Of a stretch of 64,000 nucleotides of DNA, positions 48,604 through 60,779 are shown piece by piece (the stretch's first letter is position 1; each line of letters starts with the position of its first letter). This stretch comes from Sipunculus nudus (lineage: Eukaryota; Annelida; Sipuncula; Golfingiida; Sipunculidae). The stretch is from NCBI GenBank assembly GCA_026874595.1, contig CM049318.1, positions 19,815,456-19,879,455 of the forward strand, given 5' to 3'. The notes under the pieces were generated by a model that was not told where the DNA came from, did not search any database, and saw only the letters and a program-made list of their open reading frames with translations. The position numbers and the translations under genes were made by a program.

Positions 48604-50064
48604 TTACGAAATATTACAAAATTTCTCGAGTGTCTGTTCTAACCTAACCAGGAAGGTCTTTGCGAATCTTTGACTGACCATTGCCGTATTCATACTAATT
48701 GTCCAGCTCAATCGACCGTTGAAAGTAGAGACACCATGGAAAAAGTGGGGCTCTCTGTTGTTCACACTTATGCTGTTTATTGCCCTACAGTAATCTATCA
48801 TATGAATTTTGAATTTCCCATCAACAATCTTCGGTTCTGGTCCGTTATTACAGTTACCAAGGTTACTGATAGCACTCTGGTCGCCAGTATTGAATTCATC
48901 CATGATTTTTTCTAACGGATGCATTTTCAGAAGCTCGACAAAGTATTTTGCAACTCCAGCCATTTCTAAACATTTTTCGATGGACGCACCTTTTTTGACG
49001 CCTGAAAACACAGTTTTGCATGTAGCCCAGAACTTCTCTGGGGAACAATCATCTTGCACTTTTACTTTGCTTTCGCCGCTTGCATTATATGTGCTGAGGG
49101 GTTGTGGACTGGTTAAGCCTGCGTGGACCCTCATATCAATCGGCCAAGTAGTTTTGACAGCGGATGGTGGTTTAAGTTTAGCATCTTGGTAGGTTCCATA
49201 CAGAGCCATACTTGATGCAGCAATCAGAACGCTGTGGACAGAGACTTCGTGCTGCTTGGAGCTTTTGATCACAGCGGAAGTTAGGTCATGGCTTAGAAGA
49301 AGAGGGACTGCAAACGGAACGGTGCCGTCGTCGCTTTCCATGCGACTCGGTTCATCCGGGTACTTTAGTTCTACGAATGGTCCCAGTCCAAAGGTACGAT
49401 TTTTCCAGCGGATAAGGTTAAAAAATGCTTTCATCCAAAAGGGCAAGGTGGCTTTATCTCCAACAACCACCTCCTCAAAAGACTTTACCAGTGGAATGTC
49501 TGGAAGAACGTCTCTCGCATCCTGATCATTTACGACTGCTGATAAGACAGGAAACAACTGTCGGTACATGAAATCAAATCCACTTTTACCATCTACAATT
49601 GAATGATGTATTGTAAGTATTATAAAGTACTGGTAGTTTAAATCATCCGATTTGGTACGAATCACTGGAACAAATGTTCCGCGCCACAGAGGCCCTTTTT
49701 TCAACTCAAGTGGGATTTTAGAAATTTCATTTAATAGTATCGGCCAGTCGTCCTTCTGGATAGGATCGGTCGATCTAACATCGATCTGCTCGGGATTTTC
49801 CATCGGTACAAATTTATACCCGAAGGCATTGTCCGTGACATCATTATCTTGAACGATCTTCATTCTCATTACTTCCTGGCGTTCAGCGGTGACTTGAAAA
49901 GCCTCCCGGACTTTATCTTCAGAAAGCGGTTGATCGGTTTCGAACAGACCAATATGGTTGCAAATTAAAATATTCTTCATTTCGGTAAAATAATGCAGCC
50001 ACGCTTCATTGAGCCCAAGTGCTCGTGGAGTGCTTGAACCGTTTTCGGGACATACCTTTGCCAT
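48604..50064 (-). CDS. CoA-dependent acyltransferase, HHxxxDG (condensation/CAT-like) family, 486 aa
   Basis: An intact single coding exon encoding the second subgroup, starting MAKVCPENGSSTPRALGLNE. The motif HHSIVDG lies at residues 153-159, six residues earlier than in the 492-aa subgroup because the N-terminus is shorter. Conserved blocks are KYPDEPSRMESDDG, WPIDMRVHAGLTSPQPLSTY, SNLGNCNNGPEP and FHGVSTFNGRLSW. No signal peptide or transmembrane segment is apparent. The start follows an acceptor (TTATTTACAG) by 8 nt and has A at -3 and G at +4. The protein is about 83-84% identical to the gene at 58042 (about 80 differences by my count) and clearly more distant from the 492-aa pair. Catalytic residues are intact, so an active acyltransferase of unknown substrate is expected. 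Confidence 0.93.
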   Translation of the reverse strand: MAKVCPENGSSTPRALGLNEAWLHYFTEMKNILICNHIGLFETDQPLSEDKVREAFQVTAERQEVMRMKIVQDNDVTDNAFGYKFVPMENPEQIDVRSTDPIQKDDWPILLNEISKIPLELKKGPLWRGTFVPVIRTKSDDLNYQYFIILTIHHSIVDGKSGFDFMYRQLFPVLSAVVNDQDARDVLPDIPLVKSFEEVVVGDKATLPFWMKAFFNLIRWKNRTFGLGPFVELKYPDEPSRMESDDGTVPFAVPLLLSHDLTSAVIKSSKQHEVSVHSVLIAASSMALYGTYQDAKLKPPSAVKTTWPIDMRVHAGLTSPQPLSTYNASGESKVKVQDDCSPEKFWATCKTVFSGVKKGASIEKCLEMAGVAKYFVELLKMHPLEKIMDEFNTGDQSAISNLGNCNNGPEPKIVDGKFKIHMIDYCRAINSISVNNREPHFFHGVSTFNGRLSWTISMNTAMVSQRFAKTFLVRLEQTLEKFCNIS

Positions 50065-50072
50065 CTTTATGA

Positions 50073-50787
50073 CTGTAAATAAGATACAATTTTATTGCCA
50101 TGATATATCTGTAGCTGTAGTTAAAATATCCTGAGGATGGACAATGATAGGAAATGCGTATTTGGTATGGAACATATCCGTGAGGTCTGGGCAATCAATT
50201 TCGGGGTTAAAAATTTGTTTAGAAGTTTATGACTGTAACATGTTAAAATATAGGGCTATCATGAAAAAATAAAATATCTTCTGGGATGATTCTTGCCCTG
50301 TGATTAAAACGTCTGACACACGGAAGGAGGTATGGCAAGGATATAAAATATACTCTGCCGGAGTTAATGTATTCGTTAAATGAAGTCCTGAACAACCAAA
50401 ATTGAGCGTTGATTTCATATCTCTCGTAGTGTTATACTTTATGTCATTTTGGATTTATCGGTTCATGCGCTTTTTTTGTGTTAGACAATTAATGGTTAAA
50501 TTTTTTTTAGATGACACCTCTGGACCACTCGGGTACGTTTTATATTCACCTTAAACACACAGAGCTAGTACAAGAATAGAAACACCAAAGGTTAAAAAAA
50601 AAATAATGTATGGCACAGTAGCGGCACAGACACCAGTTTTATTTTTTGCCGATACAATAGTAACAGAAAATACCACTCTTACTGTTTTATATTAGTTTTA
50701 AATAGTTTTACATTTCCGAATCAAATAATCCTACGGATGGATCACAGCCCCAAGCTCTAAAAACACTGCTAAAGAATGAATTCTTAC
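50073..50787 (-). other. 5' UTR intron of the gene at 48604-50064 (type-B first exon)
   Basis: Acceptor at 50073-50074; donor CACTCTCCAG|GTAAGAATTC at 50788/50787; 715 nt long. The exon upstream of the donor resembles the type-B exons of the other intact genes ('gacact.t' before the donor, 'tgcatatgcaatgatt..cagg.gttacatatt' about 95 nt upstream). No type-A exon was found here. Confidence 0.68.
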
Positions 50788-51161
50788 CTGGAGAGTGTCT
50801 TAGTGTCACTTCAGATAGACCTATCTAAACTGGCAGACGCGGTTATATTAAGTGGCAGACACCGATCATACGTCTCTCGGTGCATATGCAATGATTAACA
50901 GGGGTTACATATTATGAACTTTATTTTCGACCCCGGCTCTGTTCTCAGGTTCGAGCTGTGTCCATGTAAGATCACAGACAGTGGGGTAAGGTACAGAACC
51001 ATTTCGACCCTTAAGATACCTATCATTAACAATCCACGTAAAGATTAACAGAGGCACATAGGTGAGCTGATCAGAGGTTCTACAAATACCGGGGATTGAC
51101 CATGCAGTGCGTATTCTATGACTGTGACTGAATAATCAAGCAGGTCGACAAGTGCTTGCAA

Positions 51162-51217
<56 letters not shown>

Positions 51218-51344
51218 TGAAAGAAAAGAAATATGAAATAGTAACTCTAATCGAAGATTAGTAATACAGGTAATAATAACATTAAGCGATGATATAAAAA
51301 ATAATAGTAAGAGTATTAGAACCCCTGTAATAGGACCCAACCCT

Positions 51345-51398
<54 letters not shown>

Positions 51399-51628
51399 CA
51401 AAACTGCTACCACATTTTCTGAAGTCACACGTACATAACAAATCATTCATACATTCATGTTTTGACTTTCATTTTCAAAAAGTGTCAGTTCAGGGTAGGT
51501 TGCTTCAGTTTCAGTCTTTTTATATAAATCATTCCATGTCTTATTATAAGTTCAATGCTGTACTAGGAATAAGGTGGAATTTTATTTAAAAAATTAGTAA
51601 AATGGGGGGAGGGGGAGGGAGACGACAA

Positions 51629-51682
<54 letters not shown>

Positions 51683-52552
51683 TAAAAATAAGATGTATAT
51701 CAAGTAGATCTAAGCAGAAAAAAGTACGATTTTTTCTTCATTAATTGTAAATATCATCATTGTGCGTTAAAGTAAGTTTTTTTTAAGATATTCAGTTTCA
51801 ATTAACGATGCTTTATACCCATTTTCCTCCCAATTTTTATTGAGTGTGCTTTGTTTTAGGAATTATATACTGTCATCATATATCAGATCAGGGTGTACTG
51901 AACATAGGTAATATATACATATTGTAAATGAATATTGAGATTTGGCAAAATGTGAGTATGGTGCACTGGTCCTGCTACAGAAGAATTTCTTAAAAAACGT
52001 TTTCCGTATTCTGTCGATAAGAGACCCGAGCGTTTATATTACAAACTCTGGTTTGACTCGGAGACACTGGGTTTATTGGTGACCTGAGGCTCCTGAAATA
52101 ACCAACTTAGGTATTAATGGCTGAGGGTAAATGAGTAATTATTGGTAATGAAAATAGCTCTAGGTACAAGTGTATGTACATCTCCAACGCAGTTTTGACA
52201 TGAGCAAATGTTTCTTTTTCATTATTTCATGGTGCTTCTTACTTTAAAAGAGCCAGATTCACCACCACGCCCCCCCCCCCCAATAAAAAAGATCCATACA
52301 ACAGGTGTCTATATGGCACATTCGTGCAATCCGTCTGTAAGCCACCCGAACCATCGAGCTAAGGGACGTCTTTATATGTGTCGGTGCTTAATTAATTTAG
52401 GGTAGTAGATGAAAAACGCGCTAAACAAACACCTGGGAGCAAACATGGTACTAGCCTTTGTTGGACCTTAATTAACCAGGTTTCGAAAAGCTTAGAAAAT
52501 GACGAAGAAATACAAAACTTAACCACTGACTTTGTGGTTGACAAAGTATTCC

Positions 52553-52622
<70 letters not shown>

Positions 52623-53460
52623 ACTTGAATATTTATAAGGTCGGTAACCCTCCAATAATAAAAACTTGTGGTCACGTGGCTGTTTGTATGATACATGAAT
52701 TATTGTACACCGCCAGTTGGGATTTAATAAGTAATCATAGGCTCGAACATCGCTTATGCTCAAAAGCAATAAATCCTTATGAGTGGCATTACGCATGAGA
52801 TCATTGAATATATCCATGCCCACTTGAATCTGAAATGACATATTCACAGCATGATGGGTGGTAGCGGATGATTACGTAGGAGTTATAAAAAAGAAACAAG
52901 AATGGTAATATTAACCCTAACAAACTACTCTACCACTCCAACCTGGTCATTATTGTGCGAGAAAGGCTATGTCCACATAGAAAACTAGAACATTTTCATA
53001 TTTCAGGCAAAGTGGTTTTCGGACAATGCATCATTATCTTTGGCCCAGCATGCTGGGTGAAAAAATTAACATGAATATATTCTTTGCTAATGCAGAGACT
53101 ATAATGTAAAACATCCCTAGGGTGATTATTTAGTATTATGTCGTGTCGTAACCGTTACTGCAATACCGACACAAAAGTCATTGTTTAATATTTAAATCAA
53201 AAATGAATACAATCGCCGTAATATAAAGTGTTGAAATGATCAATTAAACTTGAATTAAGTTGAGAAATAAATTTGTCCAATATGAAATGAAAAATGAAGT
53301 GATTCATAAACAAGATGATAGCACACGTCGGGCCAGTCATATAACATATCACGACTACAGCAATTGTTTCACAGAAACTATCAGCTACGCTTGTAGAGGG
53401 TCCCACATGCTGTCTTATTAGTGAAGTATTACGGTACATGCTCAAAAATATAATCATAAA
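50788..53460. other. Promoter-side flank and gene-free region with four (TA)n tracts
   Basis: The first ~150 bp contain the putative type-B exon and promoter. The rest holds TA microsatellites at 51164-51214, 51350-51394, 51631-51678 and 52556-52617, and a C run at 52269-52281. Open frames over the TA tracts encode only Tyr-Ile repeats. No other gene was seen. Confidence 0.55.
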
Positions 53461-54030
53461 ATCTCTCACCATCCAATGCAGGATTCAATAAATATCGTGA
53501 TACCTCACTCACCATCCTATGCACGATTCGATACTTATCGCAATACATCACTCACTGCCCGATACACGATACAATACGTAACGTGATCCATCACTTACCA
53601 TCCAACATACGATACGATACATATCGTGATACATCACTCACTGTCCAAAACCGATACAATACGTAACGTGATCCATCACTTACCATCCGATATACGATAC
53701 GATACATATCCGATACACGATATACGTATCGTAAAACATCACTTACCATCTGATACATAATACAATACATATCCCGGTACATCACTCGCCATCCGACACA
53801 CGATACAATACGTGTCGTGATACATCACTTATCATCCGATACATGGTGACGATACATATCGTGATATATTACTCAGCACCCGATACACAATACAATACGT
53901 TTTTTGATACATCACTCAGCATTCGTTACACGATACGATACATATCGTAAAACATCACTCACCATCCGATTCACGATACGATACGTATCGTGATACTTCA
54001 CTCACAATCCGGTTTACCATATGATAGATA
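53461..54030. repeat. ~43-bp tandem repeat rich in CGATAC/GTATCG half-palindromes, ~13 copies
   Basis: The unit 'catcactcaccatccgatac' plus 'acgatacaatacgtatcgtgata' recurs with substitutions and small indels. Within a unit, ACGATAC and GTATCGT arms are inverted and could form a hairpin. Related stray motifs appear near 54190-54260 ('cagtatcgtgatgtatcgg'). Confidence 0.88.
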
Positions 54031-54417
54031 CGTTTACAATACATTAGTTCCAAGTTGATATTAGACCTGTTGATTTACAGATAACAAGACAAACACACGT
54101 ACGATGAATTTCCAAATTATAAATAATATAATTCAAATGACCATCAGCTAGTCCACTGATTCCCACATACCCACAAACATCTTCATTATATCGAAACAAC
54201 GGCACCTGACTATGATATCTGACTCAGTATCGTGATGTATCGGTCCACTGATGCATCGTTACAACCTTAAAGGTTATGCATAAAGACATTAAAGCGCTTT
54301 GGAAGTGTGAGCACAAAAGTCCCAAATGATGACCACTTCTATATGACAAAACAAGTTTGTTCCCTGTCTAAGGATGTATATATTTAAGGATGTAAGTATG
54401 TATGTATATATGTATGA

Positions 54418-54419
<2 letters not shown>

Positions 54420-54470
<51 letters not shown>

Positions 54471-54681
54471 ATTATACAAATACAGACGAATCAAATTTTG
54501 TCAGACATTTTAAGTACTACGTTGTTAAGTGCAAATGTTGTTGCGCTGATCAGGTAAGACTGTCTCATTAAATTACCATTTGTCTGACAAAATGTTGATT
54601 CCTTTACATTTGTATTTTTAATAAGCGAGGGTTTGATACAAATGAACCCTCTTCCAAATTATTATTGCAGAAAATCAATTG

Positions 54682-54730
<49 letters not shown>

Positions 54731-54776
54731 TATATTTACCGGTAAAATAAGCACATAAAAGGTAGAGCTGTCTTAC

Positions 54777-54830
<54 letters not shown>
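54420..54830. repeat. Cluster of three (TA)n microsatellites
   Basis: TA runs at about 54420-54470, 54689-54727 and 54778-54826, separated by AT-rich sequence. No coding signal. Confidence 0.93.
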
Positions 54831-54834
<4 letters not shown>

Positions 54835-55854
54835 ATATAAGATAACATAAGATAAGATTTTATTAATCTCAAGCTGGGAAATTACAAAATGTACATATAA
54901 CACTAATATATGTCTTAGTGGACACGACAGTGGTAATGTATGGAATGATTTACACTTCTCACGTCCGTTATTTAAGATTACAGAGGAATCATTAGTGTAT
55001 CTCGGTCAAGCATAAACTCTTAAACGTGCATAGAGATTAACAACACGGCAACAAGATAACTTGGCTGTAACAAACGATTTATTAGATCTTACACGAAGAT
55101 ATCCCGGTTTGATACAAGCAGGTTATAGAGTGCAAGGTGAAGGCGGTACGCGTTGATGGCAATAAAATGCTGAGTCAGACCTGAACTTAAACATGACACT
55201 AATAAATGGTTGAAGCCGTTAATTATCTCCCTCTGTGCCGCAAAAATGTCATTGCGCAACACAGCTTTTCCTTTCAACGTGGTATCCGCCAAAGAGCTCA
55301 TACCTGTATCATAATCAGGAAATGTACAAAATCATTATACAGAGTATTTTTTGATTTTACTCAGACGTCAATTCTACTTTAATTGTAAACAGATCTACTC
55401 GTGTATATTAAATAAAAAAAATATACTGTTGACAATGATCTAGTTCATTAAAACAAACAAAGGCTTATTGTTTGTTATTAGCAGTGACAAATACTGAAGA
55501 CTAAAGCTTTGGTCAAATCCAAAACTGTATGAAATATTTACTTGAGAAAGTAAGAGCACAAATAAAAAGTTTTTTTTCTCAATAGACTAAAGGTATTGTC
55601 AAAAGCAAATGAAAACATGTTCGATACGTCTGTCAGTTGTGTCATCTTCAGATGCAACTACGCCCTGAACACAGCGCGTGACCTTCCGGTGACCTTCCAC
55701 TCACACTCTGTGAGAAATAGCAGGATTCTTCAGGTTTGGCAAGGTGCCATACACCCAGTCAGTTTGCGCTGGATAAATTAAAATCTGATTGGCTCTGCGT
55801 TTAAACAAATCTGCTGAAATGGTAGAAACTAGAATATCAGCAGAAGCTGACAAA
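54831..55854. other. No gene recognised
   Basis: Short open frames only (for example 55089-55301 minus and 55596-55781 plus), without recognisable domains or paralogue similarity. A 29-bp stretch at 55780-55808 ('aaaatctgattggctctgcg') recurs at 56993-57021, just beyond the next element. Confidence 0.45.
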
Positions 55855-56991
55855 AGCCCTCAGCCAAAAGAACAGTGTTTATAGGTGGTAACAGTAACAA
55901 GTACAAAATATTTGTTCTCTCATGGATGTATATCTGTATATGTCTCAGTTATAAATTTAAACTGGAGAGGTATGTACCATGTTTCATAACAATCCACCAT
56001 ATGATTTTGGATGATATTCTGCTCACAAGGCCAAAGTTATAAAATCCGATAAAAATTCAATAAAATCAGAAATTGTAGGTAGTGGCCCCAGACTTGTGCA
56101 GCAGGTGCAGACCATCAGTCCCAATGATTATAGTAAGTTTTGTGAAAATCCATCCAATGGTCTCTGAGAATTAAGCTTATAAGGGTTTTTCTATATTCAG
56201 CTCTAAAACGTAGAAAAATAGGTCAAGGTCACTCATCTTCGAATTTGACTGAGATATTGTCGATATAAATGTTCACTGATGAAATTAATTTCCCATGGTG
56301 AATCCTTTTAGAGATATCCCGCTCAAAAGGCCAAAGTTATAAAATCCGATAAAAATTCATTAAAAATCAGAAATTGTAGGTTGCGCCACCAGACTTGTGC
56401 AGCAGATAGAGACAATCAGTCCAAATTACTATAGTAAGTTTTGTGAAAAGCCATCCAATGGTCTCTGAGAATTAAGCTTCTAAGTGTTTTCTATAATCAG
56501 CTCTGCAACGTAGAAACATAGAACAAGGTCACCTATCTTCGAACTTGACCGAGATTTTGTCAATATACATCTTCATCGAAGAAATAAAATTCCTACAGTG
56601 AATCCTTTCAGAGATATCCCGCTCACAAGACCAAAGTTGAAAAATCCAATAAAAATTCATTAAAAATCAGAAACTGTAGGTGGCGCTACAAAACTTGTGC
56701 AACAGGTACAGACCATCAGTCCCAATGATCATAGTAAGTTTTGTAAAAATCCACCCAATGGTTCCTGAGATATAAACTTCTAAGTGTTTTTTTATATAAT
56801 CAGCTTTAAAATGTAGAAAAATAGGTCAAGGTCACCCATTTTCGAACTTGACCGAGATTTTGTCGATATACATCTTCAGTGAATCCTTTTAGAGATATCC
56901 CGCTCACAAGGTAAAAGTTAACGGACGTCGGACGGACGGACGGACAGCTTGGGTGACGACAATAGCCCATCAGCCTAAAGGGCTGAGGGCT
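55855..56991. mobile_element. TIR-bounded element with three 300-bp internal tandem repeats
   Basis: AGCCCTCAGCC at 55855-55865 is perfectly inverted at 56981-56991. Inside, a block beginning 'gatatcccgctcacaaggcc' recurs at 56013, 56313, 56613 and (partial) 56894, giving exact 300-bp periods and one of 281 bp. Each unit includes 'ccgataaaaattcat', 'agtaagttttgtgaaaa' and 'aggtcaaggtcac'. The right end has a GGAC run (56930-56945). No coding frame survives. This organisation resembles dispersed non-autonomous repeats of marine invertebrates, but I cannot name a family. Confidence 0.78.
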
Positions 56992-58041
56992 AAAAATCTG
57001 ATTGGCTTGGCGTGTAAACAACCATGGCTGGGCCCGTGGCAAGCGCGTATAGCCCTGCAAGAGAGGAAATATGCAAACAGTGGGGATATCTGACCCTAAG
57101 CCATACCAGCAAGCCAGTATAGAGACTGTGTGGAAAGTTGACGATTGAATTGTGTGTATTCCAACGGGGGGTGGAAAAAGTCTGTGCTACTTAGCACTTT
57201 CCACCGCAGTGCAAAATTACCGGTACCTCGAAGAACATTCGATTGTGCTGGTGATACATGCAATGTTATAGGTTAAATAATATGCAGGGGGAATTCCATA
57301 GAGATAGCACCGCCTGGTAACCTAACCTGACCGGCAACCGCGGTTTATTGCTGCGGGTAGTGTAGCGAATAGTTGAGCATAGCGTAACTACTTCTTATGG
57401 AGTTTAAAAGATGCAGCATGCATATGTAATACAAGTAACAACCAAACTGCTACCCAAGCATGTTTAGTCTAAAAATAGCGTACAAAATAGTTTACAGGAG
57501 AACATGATTTGCCCTTCAAAATCCGAGTTGAATTTATGTTGACTGCAAACGTTACTGCGAATAGAACCTTCTATTTGTTGTATTTTCTTGTTTAAATAAA
57601 TAAAAATATTTAAAGCTTCTAACGGAAATTTATTTGTCTTATGTTATCACTGAAGTGTCTATTCAGAGGCTTGTAATTTTCTTGTTCTCTGAAAATAGTT
57701 AGCTCTGAATACCTCACATAGGTACAGACCACATTGGCTTTTGTACTACATTTACACTTATGCGGTGTCTTACACATTTATTTTTTCTTCTAGTTTGAAG
57801 GCAGGACTCCTTCAACTGCCTTAAGACATAAGTCTTAACCTTAACCTTGATAACAAATGAAGAACCAATTAAAGTTATCCATCAAGGTTACAAAATGGCG
57901 CAGGGAACATTCGACTTTGTAAACATAATCGTTCCTAATCAAACATAAATTGTCATTAATGACAAATATTTGATGCAGGTGTCCAAATATTAAACAACAA
58001 TAAGAGTTCCGGAGCGCCTTGCCCCTCATTCAATTATGGCA
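56992..58041. other. 3' flank of the gene at 58042; no other gene
   Basis: It contains the right copy of the 29-bp direct repeat (56993-57021). The last ~30 bp before the stop ('gcgccttgcccctcattcaa') are also found beside the truncated gene at 63741, so the duplication that made the two copies included some 3' flank. An AATAAA on the minus strand near 57777-57783 is a candidate polyadenylation signal. Confidence 0.5.
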
Positions 58042-59505
58042 CTAATACGACGTTTTACAGAATTTTTCAAGTGTTTGTTCCAACCTCTCGAGAAAGGTCT
58101 TTGCGAATCTTTGACTGACCATTGCCGTATTCATACTAATTGTCCAGCTCAATCGACCGTTGAAAGTAGAGACACCATGGAAAAAGTGGGGTTCTCTGTT
58201 GTTCACACTCATGCTGTTTATTGCCCTACAGTAATCTATCATTTCTATTTTGAATTTCCCATCAGCGATCTTCGGTTCTGGTCCGTTATTACAATTACCT
58301 AGATTACTGATAGCACCATGATGACCAAAACTAAATTCATCCATGAGTTTCTCTATCGGCTGCTTTTTGAGTAGCTGCACAAAATATTTAGAAAATCCAG
58401 CCATTTGCAGACATCTCTCAAGAGACGCACCTTTTTTGACGCCGGAAAACACCTGTTTGCTTGTAGCCCAGAACTTCTCTGGAGTACAAACAGCTTTTAG
58501 TTTCACTTGGCTTTCACCGCTTCCATTGTAGGTGCTGAGGGGTTGTGGACTGGTTAAGCCTGCGTGGACCCTCATATCAATCGGCCAACCTGTTTTGATT
58601 GGAGATGGTGGTTTGAGTTTAGCATCTTGATAGGCGCCATACAGAGCCATACTTGATGCAACAATCAGAACACTGTGGACTGAGACTCCGTGCTGCTTGG
58701 AGCTTTTGATAACAGCGGAAGTGAGGTCACGGCTCAGAAGGAGAGGGATTGCAAATGGGACGCTGCCGTCGTCGTTTTCCATGCGACTTGGTTCATCCGG
58801 GTATTTTAGTTCTACAAATGGTCCCAGTCCAAAGGTGCGGTTTTTCCAGAGGATCAGATTCGCCAATGCTTTCATCCAAAATGGTATGGTGGCTTTATCT
58901 CCAACAACCATATCTTCAAAAGATTTTACCAGTGGGATTTCTGGAAGAACGTCTCCCGTATCCTGATCATTTACAACTGCTGACAAGATAGGAAACAATT
59001 GTCGGTACATGAAATCAAATCCACTTTTGCCATCTGCAATTGAATGATGTATGGTCAGTATAATAAAGTACTGGTAGTTTGAATCATCCGACCCATTACG
59101 AAACACCGGAACAAAGGTTCCGCGCCACAGTGGACCGTTATCCAAATCGAGTTTAATTTTGGAAATCTCATTTAACAATATCGGCCAGTCGTCCTTCTTG
59201 ATGGGATCTGTGGATCTAACATCGATCTGCTCGGGATTTTCCATGGGTACAAATTTATACCCAAAGGCATTTTCAGTGACTTCTTTATCGTGAACGATCC
59301 TCATTCGCATGACCTCCTGGCTTTGAGCGGTGACTTGGAAAGCCTGTCGGACCCTCTCTTCAGGCAGCGGTTGATCGGTTTCGAAGAGACCAATATGATT
59401 ACAGATGAAGACATACCTAGTTTCGGTAAAGTAATGTAGCCACGATTCATTGAGCCCAAGTGCCCTTGGGACCCTGGCGCCATTCTCAGGACACACCTTG
59501 GCCAT
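58042..59505 (-). CDS. CoA-dependent acyltransferase, HHxxxDG (condensation/CAT-like) family, 487 aa
   Basis: An intact single coding exon of the second subgroup, MAKVCPENGARVPRALGLNE to KFCKTSY. The motif is HHSIADG at residues 153-159: both histidines, Asp158 and Gly159 are kept, while the usual Val157 is Ala. WPIDMRVHAGLTSPQPLSTY, SNLGNCNNGPEP and FHGVSTFNGRLSW are all present. It ends one residue later than its relatives because TCG-TAT precedes the TAG, where the copy at 63741 reads TCG-TAA. The start lies 8 nt after an acceptor (TTTTTTACAG) with A at -3. It has no targeting signal and is therefore probably cytosolic. The enzyme should be catalytically competent; the substrate cannot be inferred. 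Confidence 0.93.
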   Translation of the reverse strand: MAKVCPENGARVPRALGLNESWLHYFTETRYVFICNHIGLFETDQPLPEERVRQAFQVTAQSQEVMRMRIVHDKEVTENAFGYKFVPMENPEQIDVRSTDPIKKDDWPILLNEISKIKLDLDNGPLWRGTFVPVFRNGSDDSNYQYFIILTIHHSIADGKSGFDFMYRQLFPILSAVVNDQDTGDVLPEIPLVKSFEDMVVGDKATIPFWMKALANLILWKNRTFGLGPFVELKYPDEPSRMENDDGSVPFAIPLLLSRDLTSAVIKSSKQHGVSVHSVLIVASSMALYGAYQDAKLKPPSPIKTGWPIDMRVHAGLTSPQPLSTYNGSGESQVKLKAVCTPEKFWATSKQVFSGVKKGASLERCLQMAGFSKYFVQLLKKQPIEKLMDEFSFGHHGAISNLGNCNNGPEPKIADGKFKIEMIDYCRAINSMSVNNREPHFFHGVSTFNGRLSWTISMNTAMVSQRFAKTFLERLEQTLEKFCKTSY

Positions 59506-59513
59506 TTCTGTTG

Positions 59514-60298
59514 CTGTAAAAAATTGTTTTTTTTTTTGTTAAATCACTTTGTTTCATAAGGGCGTGTTTTACCTAGCAAAATATGGAAAAGGGTGATTAT
59601 TTGTAGGAAGTCGACTTATGGTCGACTTTAAATATTTCATGGACATAGATAACATTTGAAAATTTCAAATACGATGCTAGAATATGAAAGACTAATGTGA
59701 TGTACTTCTACATTGACTACACCTGTATGGTAATTATGTGTGATAATGGAGCAGGCTAATGTGCTCCGAGGTGAAAAAAGTCCACCTGTATTAAATTAAC
59801 ACAGGCATGTATTTAATGGTAACAACATCCCAAAACAGTATATATATTATTACTATCTTGAATACAACACTTTCATCGGCAGAAGTGGACACCTCGTGAT
59901 AAGCCCAATGTTGACAAGAAAATACGTTGATCTAGCCCCAATCATTTTTACAATATGTTTGTTCTCCCCAAGCCTTTTCAAGAAGATAAAAAAATTCAGA
60001 AGAATATGTTTTTTATATAGGGCAGAAATCATCAGCGCCGTAATTTTCAACAACAGAAGAGGACTCCTAATCGTAGGCCGACAGTTGACAAGAAAATATT
60101 TTGATATTGCACCAGAACGTTTCAAAAAGTTTACGATCTCCGTTACCCTATGCGAGAGCTGCAGATATATTAATTTCAAATGTATTAGTTTCAAATCAAT
60201 AATTATTATTTTTAGTACAGAAATGCTTAGTTTATACACTCAGTAACATACCGCTGTATTGAAAATGTCACTATAGAGCCAGTATACCTCACTCTTAC
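59514..60298 (-). other. 5' UTR intron of the gene at 58042-59505 (type-B first exon)
   Basis: Acceptor at 59514-59515 and donor ACTGCTAAG|GTAAGAG at 60299/60298 give 785 nt. The intron contains an internal ~165-bp imperfect direct repeat ('ttgacaagaaaata.gttgat' near 59913 and 60086), which explains an open frame of 116 codons on the plus strand (59896-60246) that I do not accept as a gene. Confidence 0.68.
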
Positions 60299-60708
60299 CT
60301 TAGCAGTGTCTTAACGTCTTTGCAAGTAAACTTATCGCGATGGGACAGTCAGTTTTGGACAACTCTCTCCGTGCATGTGCACTGATTTGGAGTTACATAT
60401 TGCGAACTTCAGCCTATTGATGATTAGTCTTCACACATCCTGCTATGTGCCTCTAAAACCACAAAACAATTCATTTAGCTATAGCTGGATAATGACCCTT
60501 CACATACCTATCATTCTCTCTCTTCGCCAGCAAATATGGGACGCGAGAATATATGTAGGTTAAACAATAAGTTGTACACAAGCGCCGGACTGACAACAGA
60601 CTGCGTGTTCTGTGATAGTCAAGAAGGGTAACTAGGCGGAGTCAAGTAGGCCGACTAGGCCGAGAGAAGCCCAACTATATCAAAACATGAAACAATATAT
60701 ATATATAA

Positions 60709-60739
<31 letters not shown>

Positions 60740-60745
60740 TATATT

Positions 60746-60779
<34 letters not shown>

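Noticed and set aside
59896-60246. 116-codon plus-strand open frame
   Set aside because: It lies within the 5' UTR intron of the gene at 58042 and consists largely of an imperfect internal DNA repeat; the opposite strand is equally open.
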